Assembly (NCBI GenBank): GCA_003501385.1
Contig: DNPN01000077.1
Span: 1 to 19,780, forward strand
DNA: 19,780 nucleotides
Direction: 5' to 3'
Source: Rhizobium sp.
Lineage (GTDB): Bacteria > Pseudomonadota > Alphaproteobacteria > Rhizobiales > Rhizobiaceae
The notes under the pieces were generated by a model. The model did no database searches. It saw only the letters and a program-made list of their open reading frames with translations, and was not told the origin of the DNA. Below, piece by piece: positions 6,970 to 13,987 of this stretch. A program made the position numbers and the translations under genes. Within the stretch, counting starts at the first letter, position 1, and the number at the start of each line of letters is the position of its first letter.

Positions 6970-9159
6970 TTAACCGCTGTTGAGAGAGGTCAGCAGATCG
7001 GCGCTGATGCCGGCCGTGGATGACGATCCACCCAAAATGGTCAAGGCGGCATTGGCCGAGGAATTTGAACTATCGTTGCTGATATCGTACATGGCGGTGA
7101 AGCGAGAAATGAATTTCTTCACTTTGGCCGGATCATTCAGATCCTTCAGGTCCATCTTGCTTTCCACAATCTTGGCCTGCTGGGCAATATCCATATTGCT
7201 CATTTCAGAGGGAAGGCTATAGGCCGTGCGGAACACTTCCAAAAGCGCGCTATCGCCGAGAATGTCATAGGCAGAGGTGATGGAGGGTGCCATACGCTGC
7301 CAATAAAGCGCCAGACGCACACCCTGATTGGAATCACCCTGCTCGGTTTCCAGCGTCTGGTGCAGATATAAATTATCCGTTGCCAGCACTTCGCCACGGT
7401 TCTGCACGCCTTGGGCATTGGCCTTATCCAGTTTGCCATCCTTGTTGAAGTTAAACGATGCCACAAATTCGGCGTAGCGCTCGTCAGACTGGGTATTGGC
7501 AAAGCTCTTCGGATCCGACAGGTCAGATGAAAACAGCTGCTTGAGCATGTCATTATCAACCTTTGTCGGATCGAGCCCATTGGCGGTTAACGTAAAGTCC
7601 ACCAGCTTGCGATCTTTGAGAAAGTCATTCAGTGATGTGACCTTGACGATGTTTTCCTGATAATATTTCGAATCTTCTGTGGCCTTGGTCTTGGCGTCGG
7701 TCTGCTCTGTCCCTTTCAGAAAGCGGGTTTTTTGGACGATATAATCCTTGGCGGTAGAGGTAATGGTGCGCTCGGACTGGGCCATCAACGGCACATCGGC
7801 CGTGCCGTCCGATTTGAAGTTAAAGGCCGACGCCAGACTGATCAGGCGCTGGTCGCGGGTCTGATTGGCATAACTGTTCTTGTCACTCATGTCGCTGGTC
7901 AGAACCTGCTTCAACTTTGCCTTGTTGAATTCATCTGTGCCAATGCCGTAGGCCTTCATCAACGTGTTGTAGATCTTGTCGTTGTTCAGAAGGTCATCCA
8001 CCTTTGTAATCGACTTCATCTGGGTCGAGTAATAGGTGGTCAGAGAGGCGACGTCAGCATCCTCTGCGGCACTGTAATTGGTCATATATTTCGAGGTCGT
8101 CTGCGAAAGCTGGGCCGCAGTCTGGGCATTTCCCGCAGTCGCATTGCCGTCCTTGTCAAAACTGAACATGGCCGCAATGGACGCATAGCTGACGCCACTG
8201 TCATCACCCTGGGTATTGGCGTAGCTGGTCTTGTCGGTCAGATCGCTGGAGACAATATTCTCGAACGTCGACTTCAGCATGTTGGAATCCAGACCAAGCG
8301 CCGTCTTCACATAGGAAAAGAGCCGCGAGTCACCGGTAATGTCAGAGGCCTTGGTGACGGTGGCAATCTTGCTTTTATAATAAGCGGTCTCGCGCTCCGC
8401 TCCAAACTCGGTCTCATAGGTCGGTACCGTTTCCAGATACTGATCCTCGGTGGTGGTTTTCTGGGTCGCGGTCTGGGCCGTGGTATTTTTCAGCGATCCA
8501 TCCGTGTTAAAGCTGAACGAATTGACCAGCGCCAGATAGGAGGATTTGTCAGTTGTCAGCGTGTTCACGTAGCTGGACGTGTCACTGACGTCGCTGGTCA
8601 GAACTTTTTTCAAAAAATCCGTTGAGTAATATTCGGTATCAAGCCCATTGGCCTTGAGCACGAAGGTCGTCAGCCGTGAATCTTTCAACAGGTCATCAAC
8701 ACTCGTGACCTTGTCGATGGCTGTATCATAATAATTGACTTCAGCCTTGGCATTATCGCCTTCGGTTGCCAGAGATTGCTTGTAAAGCCCCAGAACATCT
8801 TCCTGCTGCTTGTCCGTTTGTACATCGGCAGTTTCCGCAGAAAAATTGAACGAGGCCGCAAAATTGCGATAACGATCATCCGACAGCTTGTTGGCATAGC
8901 TGTCTGTATCCGACAGATCGCTTTCCAGCACTTTTTTCATGAAGGCCTTGGCATAAGTCATGTCTTCCAGACCATGCGCCTTCATAGCATATTGATAAAG
9001 ACGATCATTGTTCATGAAATCGTCAACGGTTTTCACCTTGCCAATATTGTCATTGTAATATTTCGCGTCGCGGCTGACCTCGCTTTCCTGAGAAACGCGC
9101 TTCAAACTCGACTTCATATCCCGAGTGACAACATCGTAGCTGACATAGGTAGAGACCAT
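6970..9159 (-). CDS. Protein of six tandem DUF1217 repeats
   Basis: A 729-residue protein of repeating units, each starting near a YY pair and running through a pattern like 'VTSVDDLLKDSRL...ANGL...LKKVLTSDVSD..SYANT..D.RY..FASFNF..DG'. Units begin near residues 34, 143, 260, 376, 499 and 619 (spacing 109-123). The first five are canonical; the sixth is divergent (YWQRMAPSITSAYDILGDSA). There is no signal peptide or membrane segment; the C-terminus is rich in Ser, Asn and Gly. DUF1217 proteins are known in rhizobia, often in flagellar gene clusters, but their molecular function is unknown to me and no flagellar gene is nearby. The frame is open back to 9300, but I place the start at ATG 9159 (MVSTYVSYDVVTRDM), which has AGGA about 11 bases upstream. 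It sits 98 bases before modA on the same strand. Confidence 0.88.
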   Translation of the reverse strand: MVSTYVSYDVVTRDMKSSLKRVSQESEVSRDAKYYNDNIGKVKTVDDFMNNDRLYQYAMKAHGLEDMTYAKAFMKKVLESDLSDTDSYANKLSDDRYRNFAASFNFSAETADVQTDKQQEDVLGLYKQSLATEGDNAKAEVNYYDTAIDKVTSVDDLLKDSRLTTFVLKANGLDTEYYSTDFLKKVLTSDVSDTSSYVNTLTTDKSSYLALVNSFSFNTDGSLKNTTAQTATQKTTTEDQYLETVPTYETEFGAERETAYYKSKIATVTKASDITGDSRLFSYVKTALGLDSNMLKSTFENIVSSDLTDKTSYANTQGDDSGVSYASIAAMFSFDKDGNATAGNAQTAAQLSQTTSKYMTNYSAAEDADVASLTTYYSTQMKSITKVDDLLNNDKIYNTLMKAYGIGTDEFNKAKLKQVLTSDMSDKNSYANQTRDQRLISLASAFNFKSDGTADVPLMAQSERTITSTAKDYIVQKTRFLKGTEQTDAKTKATEDSKYYQENIVKVTSLNDFLKDRKLVDFTLTANGLDPTKVDNDMLKQLFSSDLSDPKSFANTQSDERYAEFVASFNFNKDGKLDKANAQGVQNRGEVLATDNLYLHQTLETEQGDSNQGVRLALYWQRMAPSITSAYDILGDSALLEVFRTAYSLPSEMSNMDIAQQAKIVESKMDLKDLNDPAKVKKFISRFTAMYDISNDSSNSSANAALTILGGSSSTAGISADLLTSLNSG

Positions 9160-9625
9160 GACCGTCTTTCCTTGATTCCCCGCAGTACCGCGCATCACCC
9201 CTGACACGCAAAATGCACTGCAATATTCAAACGTTCCTGCTGTCTTTTCTCGCACCCCATCAGAGGGTCCGACGAAGACGGCATACGGGCAATCCATCAT
9301 GGTTCATCTGCCTTGCCCCTGGCTTTCGAAAGCAAATGGCTTTCACCAAGGCAAAAGGTCTGTGCGCCAACATCATGGGCGATAGACTCACTATAGACCC
9401 TAATTTAGAACGATTACGTTAACGAGGAGATCACAATTCGACAAATGCCGTTCACGAAAAGGAAACCCTCATTGCTGGCATTTCAATAACCATCTGAAGC
9501 AGCAAAGTTTTCTTAACCGCAATTTTTAAGCGGTCTGGAAGGGCCTGCCGCTATCTTGAGCCTCAGAGGACGAAAAGTCCCAACAAGAAGAGCCCAAAAC
9601 GGTTCTCAGGTAAAACAAGGGTAGT
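9160..9625. other. 466-base gene-free divergent intergenic region
   Basis: This stretch separates the divergent DUF1217 and DUF6101 genes and must hold both promoters, though I cannot assign a convincing -35/-10 pair to either. It contains a perfect 12-base palindrome gctttcgaaagc (9322-9333). It also contains gactcactatag (9385-9396), identical to the core of the T7 RNA polymerase promoter. A small inverted repeat (accgc...gcggt, about 9516-9533) lies around a T-rich loop. A 14-codon reading frame (9445-9489) has GAGGAG too far upstream (about 15 bases) to support it as a gene. No RNA gene is recognisable. Confidence 0.6.
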
Positions 9626-10195
9626 ATGATGACAAACACGGTTATGAAGCCCGTATGGGCCGGAGCAACGTTTCGGCTGGAGCCGTCCCGCTTGCCGCAA
9701 CATGTTTCCTATGCGTTGCGTGATGCCTCCGGCAATGTCTCGATTACATTGGACGAGCGCGGTGCTGTCTTGCGTAAAATCCTTCCATCCAGCGGCTTGC
9801 CTCTCTCCTTTGCCCTTCCGGCACGGGCGTTCAAAGGCGTTGCTGCCCGGGCGATTGATCACGGCAATGGCGAGGTGACCGTGACGCTGGAACTCTACCA
9901 CGAAGACCCTGATCTATGCATTCCGCTGCTGGTTGCCCACGATCTATGCGACATTGCCGCTGATTGGCGTCACTGGGCAGAAACCTTCCGCATCCCCATG
10001 CTGATGGTAGAAGCCGATGGCGTGGCCCGTCCACTGGAAGAGCACTTGGGCGAAATTCGCGCCAATGTGCCAAAGCAGCGCCGTCGCCATTCTTACTTTG
10101 CAGAACGGCGCCCACGCTTTCTGGTGCGCAGAACCACGGGCTCCCTAGGCGTTGCCATGAAAATTTCCGGTAAGGAAATCATCGCTCGCAGTTAA
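9626..10195 (+). CDS. DUF6101 family protein of unknown function
   Basis: A 189-residue, probably cytoplasmic protein with no signal peptide or membrane span. It resembles the DUF6101 family of Rhizobiales as I remember it, with LEPSRLPQHVSY near 18-29, a beta-rich middle (VTVTLELYHEDPDLCIPLLV) and a DIAADWRHWAE segment. The C-terminus is basic (KQRRRHSYFAERRPRFLVRR) and could contact nucleic acid or membrane, but this is only suggestive. AAGGG lies about 6 bases before ATG 9626; a second Met follows directly. It is a single-gene unit closed by the strong terminator at 10226. I know of no established role. Confidence 0.8.
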   Translation: MMTNTVMKPVWAGATFRLEPSRLPQHVSYALRDASGNVSITLDERGAVLRKILPSSGLPLSFALPARAFKGVAARAIDHGNGEVTVTLELYHEDPDLCIPLLVAHDLCDIAADWRHWAETFRIPMLMVEADGVARPLEEHLGEIRANVPKQRRRHSYFAERRPRFLVRRTTGSLGVAMKISGKEIIARS

Positions 10196-10225
10196 GATTG
10201 TCAGGTTGAGACACTCTATCTTGAC

Positions 10226-10265
10226 AACAAGGCCCGCAAACCTTTGCGGGCCTTGTTTCATTTTG
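10226..10265 (+). terminator. Strong intrinsic terminator after the DUF6101 gene
   Basis: A perfect 15 bp stem: aacaaggcccgcaaa (10226-10240) pairs with tttgcgggccttgtt (10243-10257) around a tiny loop, followed by tcatttt. It lies 31 bases after the DUF6101 stop and just before the end of the convergent dmeF gene. The stem could therefore also act for dmeF, although the T-run on that side is weak. Confidence 0.9.
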
Positions 10266-10269
10266 ATCC

Positions 10270-11241
10270 TCAGGCCGCGTTTTCAATCTCAACGGTGACA
10301 TGCGAGAGATCGTGAATGGCAGAGAGCTTTTCCCGATAATAGGCAGGTGAATGTGGCTGCTTTGCAACCAGAGAGACAATCGCTCCATGGTGACCAGGCC
10401 CCAGCTGCCATACGTGCAGATCCACAATGTCTGCACCTTCTTTGGCGATAATGTCGCGGATTTCATCCGGCAAATCTTCGCTCGCGGGGACGAAATCCAC
10501 CAGCACCAGACCACTGTCGCGGATCAGGCCATAGGCCCAGCTGCCAATCACCATCGCTCCGACAATACCAATCAACGGATCAAGCCAGAGCCAGCCATAA
10601 AAACTGGCCAGAACCAAGGCTGCAATGGCCAAAACCGAAGTCAAGGCATCGGCCAAAACATGGATATAGGCCGCCCGCAAATTGCGATCCTGACCACTGT
10701 GATGTCCGGCATGACTTCCCGCGTGATCATGATGGGCATGATCATGGTCGCCATGGTGCTGATGGCCATCATGCAATAGAACCGCACAGACCAGATTGAC
10801 CACCAAACCGATGCTGGCAACAACAATGGCCTCGAAGAAATTGATCGGTACCGGATCAATCACCCGCCATGCGCTTTCCCAGGCGATGATAAAGGCAACG
10901 AGACCCAAAAACATGGCGCTGGCAAAGGCGGCGAGATCGCCAAATTTGCCGGTTCCAAAGGTGAATTGATGGTTGCTGGCATTGCGGCGGGCAAAACTAT
11001 AGGCCAGCGCCGACACCAGAATGGCCCCAGCATGGGTGGACATGTGCCAGCCATCGGCCGTCAGGGCCATGGAGCCAAACAGATGGCCCGCGATAATTTC
11101 CACCACCATCATCACGGTGGTCACCGCAATCACCGCCCATGTGCGGCGCTCGTTGCGCTGGTGATTTTGCCCGAGAAAGACGTGACCGTGCCGATTGTTG
11201 AGGCGAGGATGAGGATGCTCGTGGGGATTGGCTGCGCTCAT
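10270..11241 (-). CDS. dmeF: Cation diffusion facilitator, Ni2+/Co2+ efflux (DmeF)
   Basis: A 323-residue inner-membrane cation/proton antiporter with six predicted membrane helices. The transport site is formed by ADGWHM (62-67: Asp63, His66) in TM2 and HVLADA (194-199: His194, Asp198) in TM5. A His-rich cytoplasmic loop between TM4 and TM5 (157-181, over ten His in 25 residues) and a His-containing N-terminus probably collect metal. The C-terminal domain carries DLHVWQLGPGHH (274-285), typical of the DmeF branch. The pairing with an RcnR-type regulator is the dmeRF arrangement known in Rhizobium and Agrobacterium, where it confers nickel and cobalt resistance. AGGAG sits 9 bases before the ATG, inside dmeR, and the genes overlap by 4 bases (ATGA). 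Confidence 0.93.
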   Translation of the reverse strand: MSAANPHEHPHPRLNNRHGHVFLGQNHQRNERRTWAVIAVTTVMMVVEIIAGHLFGSMALTADGWHMSTHAGAILVSALAYSFARRNASNHQFTFGTGKFGDLAAFASAMFLGLVAFIIAWESAWRVIDPVPINFFEAIVVASIGLVVNLVCAVLLHDGHQHHGDHDHAHHDHAGSHAGHHSGQDRNLRAAYIHVLADALTSVLAIAALVLASFYGWLWLDPLIGIVGAMVIGSWAYGLIRDSGLVLVDFVPASEDLPDEIRDIIAKEGADIVDLHVWQLGPGHHGAIVSLVAKQPHSPAYYREKLSAIHDLSHVTVEIENAA

Positions 11242-11513
11242 TTCAAATAGCTCCTGATAACGTCAATCAGTTCATTGGCGCCTTGCTGGCGCTCAGCCTC
11301 GCCCAATTCGGGCGCTATGATATGACAGCGAATGTGATCTTCCATCAGTTCTGCGGTTAATCCGCTCAAAGCTCCGCGCACCGAGGCTGTGAGATTCAAC
11401 ACCTCGTCACAGGGCTTTTCCGCCAAAAGGGCATTTTCAATGGCTTCAACCTGCCCCTTCATGCGGCGCACGCGGGCAAGCAGTTTGGTTTTATTCTGGA
11501 TTGTATGGCTCAT
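11238..11513 (-). CDS. dmeR: Nickel/cobalt-sensing repressor, RcnR/CsoR family (DmeR)
   Basis: A 91-residue all-helical metal-sensing repressor that should release DNA when Ni or Co binds. It has the RcnR ligand set at the same positions as E. coli RcnR as I remember it: His3, Cys35, His60 and His64 (MSHTI..., KPCDEV, MEDHIRCH). Cys63 is an extra possible ligand. The pattern separates it from CsoR (copper) and FrmR (formaldehyde). It is the first gene of dmeRF. The start at 11513 is fixed by His3, yet there is no proper ribosome site. The bases just upstream (minus strand CCCCCCTATACT) are operator, so initiation may be leaderless or weak. Confidence 0.93.
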   Translation of the reverse strand: MSHTIQNKTKLLARVRRMKGQVEAIENALLAEKPCDEVLNLTASVRGALSGLTAELMEDHIRCHIIAPELGEAERQQGANELIDVIRSYLK

Positions 11514-11534
11514 AGTATAGGGGGGTACCCTATC
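11512..11534. promoter_or_regulatory. DmeR/RcnR-type operator with G-tract
   Basis: The plus strand reads gtataggggggtac (11515-11528), a six-G run flanked by the inverted triplets gta/tac, followed by ccctat. RcnR/CsoR-family operators are known for such G-tracts flanked by inverted AT-rich repeats. It directly abuts the dmeR start codon (11511-11513), and the minus strand contains TATACT as a possible -10 box inside the site, which suits autoregulation of dmeRF. Confidence 0.75.
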
Positions 11535-11577
11535 TTGAAACGGATTACAAGAACATGCTTAAAAATAAAAGTATGAT

Positions 11578-12531
11578 TCAAGAAAAGGGGATGGCAAGCA
11601 CCAGGCCGATAAACAGCAGCAATCCAACCTTGCCGTTCAGCTTAAACAGCGAAAGGCATTGGGTTGGATTATCAATATCGAGCACAATGATCTGGTAGGC
11701 CAGCAGGGCAAACGCGGCCAGAAGGCCCAGATAGGCCGGAAAACTCACGCCAGCCAGCCCAAACGCCATAGCCAGCAACAAGCCCATCACACCATAAAAG
11801 CCGCAAAGCCAGATTTTTGTATCATCAGCAAACAGTCTCGCGGTGGAACGCACACCAATCAGGGCGTCATCCTCTTTGTCCTGATGGGCGTAGATGGTAT
11901 CATAGCCAATGGTCCAGACAACGGCGGCAATGTACAGCAAAACGGGAGCAAGCGAGAGTGAGCCTGTTAAGCCAGCCCAACCCATCAACCCGCCCCAGGA
12001 AAAGGCAAGGCCTAAGAAAAACTGCGGCCAATCGGTAAAGCGCTTGGCAAAGGGATAGATCACCACAATCACCAGCGACGCAATGCCGAGCACCACGGAA
12101 AACCAGTTGAAGAAAAACAGCACCGCGGCACCGGCCAGCGCTTGCAGCACAATGAAAATCTTTGCCTGAAGGCGGCTCACGCGGCCCGACGGCAGAGGGC
12201 GCGACCGCGTGCGGGCCACCGCCATATCAATCTTGTGATCAACAAGGTCATTATAGGTGCAGCCAGCCCCGCGCATGGCAACCGCGCCGATAAAAAACAA
12301 CAGCAATTGCCCAGCAAACAGCCCAGGATGCAGCCCACCCACCCGCGCCAGATGGTTAGCGGCCAGCGCCGAGGACCATAAGCATGGCAATAAAAGCAAT
12401 TGCCAGCCAATCGGGCGATCCCAACGGGCCAATTGCGCGTAAGCCCAAAGGCCTTTTGGCAAAAGGCGATAGACCCAGTTATCGGAGGGCGCGTCATAAA
12501 CGCGGGCGGTTTGGTCGCTGGCTGTGTTCAT
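11578..12531 (-). CDS. ubiA: 4-hydroxybenzoate polyprenyltransferase (ubiquinone biosynthesis)
   Basis: A 317-residue inner-membrane prenyltransferase joining a polyprenyl chain to 4-hydroxybenzoate, an early step of ubiquinone synthesis. The first Asp-rich motif is NDLVDHKID (94-102), followed by RTRSRPLPSG (107-116). The second is DTIYAHQDKEDD (211-222). About eight to nine hydrophobic segments span the rest. The polar N-terminal tail and ARWDRPIGWQLLLLPCLWS (35-53) are typical of UbiA. The nearest ribosome-like sequence is CAGGG directly before the ATG, rather close. It follows cfa by 48 bases on the same strand, so readthrough from cfa is possible. Confidence 0.95.
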   Translation of the reverse strand: MNTASDQTARVYDAPSDNWVYRLLPKGLWAYAQLARWDRPIGWQLLLLPCLWSSALAANHLARVGGLHPGLFAGQLLLFFIGAVAMRGAGCTYNDLVDHKIDMAVARTRSRPLPSGRVSRLQAKIFIVLQALAGAAVLFFFNWFSVVLGIASLVIVVIYPFAKRFTDWPQFFLGLAFSWGGLMGWAGLTGSLSLAPVLLYIAAVVWTIGYDTIYAHQDKEDDALIGVRSTARLFADDTKIWLCGFYGVMGLLLAMAFGLAGVSFPAYLGLLAAFALLAYQIIVLDIDNPTQCLSLFKLNGKVGLLLFIGLVLAIPFS

Positions 12532-12579
12532 GCCCTGTGATAACGCAAATTGCGGTCGAAGAAAACTGCTGCTGTGGGG

Positions 12580-13836
12580 TCAGAAAACAACCTTTTCCAA
12601 GGCGGGCCGTTCTGCCTCGCGGAATTTCAGGGCCTCTTCTCTTGTCGCCACATAATCGCGACTGTCCGGCACGCTCATGCGTTTTTTGGTGATTTGCAGC
12701 TGGAAGATGAAGAAATCCTCGTGGGTAAAAGCCATTTCAGACCCCGCCAGATAGAATTCCCACATACGCACAAAGCTTTCATCATAAAGGGCAGCAGCTT
12801 CCTCCTTGCGGGCCATGAAGCGTTCGCGCCAATGGCGCAAGGTGTGGGCGTAATGCATGGCTAAGATTTCACAATCGGCCACCAGTAAGCCCGCTTTTTC
12901 AATAGCGGGCAAGACTTCCGCCAGCGACGGAATATAACCGCCCGGAAAAATGTATTTCTCAATGAACGGGTTATTGTACAGCGGCGGATAAGGCTGGCCA
13001 ATGGAATGCAGGATCATCACCCCGTCATCACTCAACAGTTTTGCGACCTTCTTAAAAAAACGCCGATAGTTTGAGGGGCCGACATGCTCAAACATGCCCA
13101 CTGAAACAATGCGATCAAAGGGTTTGGCCTTCATGGTGCGGTAGTCTTGCAGCTCAAACCGCACCTTATTGGCTAGGCCACGCTTTTGGGCGCGAAGGCG
13201 CGATACCTTCAACTGCTCTTCGCTGAGCGTGATACCACTGACATCCACGCCACAGGTTTCGGCCAGATACAGTGCCATGCCACCCCAGCCGGAGCCGATT
13301 TCCAGCACGCGCTGCTCTTCCTGCGGCATTAATTTGGCGGCGATGTGACGTTTTTTGGCCAGTTGCGCTTCATCCAGGGAAATGCCAGGAGGATTGAAAT
13401 AGGCGCAGGAATATTGCCAGTCCTCATCCAGAAACAAATCAAACAGCTTGGCGCTCAGATCGTAATGATGGGCCACATTGCGCTTGTTGTGATTGACGGG
13501 CAAAAGTCCTTTGATCTTGGCCTGTAAAATCCGCAGAATTCCACGCCACAGCATGGGGAAGCTCAGATCAGAGACCAGTGTATTGGAGCGGATCAGCGCC
13601 AGAAGATCGTAAATATTGCCGATATCAAACATCAATCGGCCTTGCATATAGACTTCACCCAATTTCAGCTGGGCATCCCGGTAGATCTCGTTTTCGGCTT
13701 CTGCATCCAGAAAGCGCATGGACAGTGGCGAACCGGACCCATCGCCAAATTGTTCAACCTCACCATCCGCACCGGTAACGGTCAAAGACCCTTTTCGAAT
13801 GATTTTACGCAACATGCCATGAAGAGATGATACCAT
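12580..13836 (-). CDS. cfa: Cyclopropane-fatty-acyl-phospholipid synthase
   Basis: A 418-residue SAM-dependent enzyme that adds a methylene bridge to double bonds of membrane phospholipid acyl chains, often in stationary phase or acid stress. The N-terminal lipid-binding part is followed by VAHHYDLS (121-128) and YSCAYF (142-147). The methyltransferase core contains the SAM loop VLEIGSGWGG (177-186) and the segment SVGMFEHVG. I choose ATG 13836 (MVSSLHGMLRKII) because GGGGG lies about 5 bases upstream. The frame extends 14 codons further to 13878 without support. It is separated from tex by 151 bases, enough for its own promoter. Confidence 0.94.
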   Translation of the reverse strand: MVSSLHGMLRKIIRKGSLTVTGADGEVEQFGDGSGSPLSMRFLDAEAENEIYRDAQLKLGEVYMQGRLMFDIGNIYDLLALIRSNTLVSDLSFPMLWRGILRILQAKIKGLLPVNHNKRNVAHHYDLSAKLFDLFLDEDWQYSCAYFNPPGISLDEAQLAKKRHIAAKLMPQEEQRVLEIGSGWGGMALYLAETCGVDVSGITLSEEQLKVSRLRAQKRGLANKVRFELQDYRTMKAKPFDRIVSVGMFEHVGPSNYRRFFKKVAKLLSDDGVMILHSIGQPYPPLYNNPFIEKYIFPGGYIPSLAEVLPAIEKAGLLVADCEILAMHYAHTLRHWRERFMARKEEAAALYDESFVRMWEFYLAGSEMAFTHEDFFIFQLQITKKRMSVPDSRDYVATREEALKFREAERPALEKVVF

Positions 13837-13935
13837 AAGTACCCCCAGGGAATGACGATTTGCACTCTGATAGCGCAAACCTATTCTCTTCGGTGCCTAT
13901 AGCAAGCATCGTCTTGTCACATAATTTTGAAAGCA

Positions 13936-13970
13936 GCCATGCACCAGGCACAAAGCACCCGATGCATGGC
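13936..13970. repeat. Inverted repeat between tex and cfa
   Basis: gccatgca (13936-13943) and tgcatggc (13963-13970) form an 8 bp perfect inverted repeat with a 19-base loop, about 20-50 bases after the tex stop. No T-run follows on the minus strand, so a classical terminator is unlikely. It could be a weak transcript-stabilising hairpin or an operator for cfa. Confidence 0.4.
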
Positions 13971-13987
13971 ATGATGAGCAAAACTGC

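Noticed and set aside
7732..8625. 297-codon plus-strand frame opposite the DUF1217 gene
   Set aside because: Its translation is an antisense image of the DUF1217 repeats and shows similar periodicity only because the coding strand is repetitive.
9322..9333. Perfect palindrome gctttcgaaagc
   Set aside because: Twelve bases centred on a TTCGAA core can occur by chance; no second full copy or promoter link was found.
9213..9422. 69-codon plus-strand frame in the divergent intergenic region
   Set aside because: No ribosome site, unlikely composition, and it overlaps the promoter side of the DUF1217 gene.
9445..9489. 14-codon reading frame after a GAGGAG sequence
   Set aside because: The spacing of about 15 bases is too long for a normal ribosome site and the peptide has no recognisable leader-peptide pattern.
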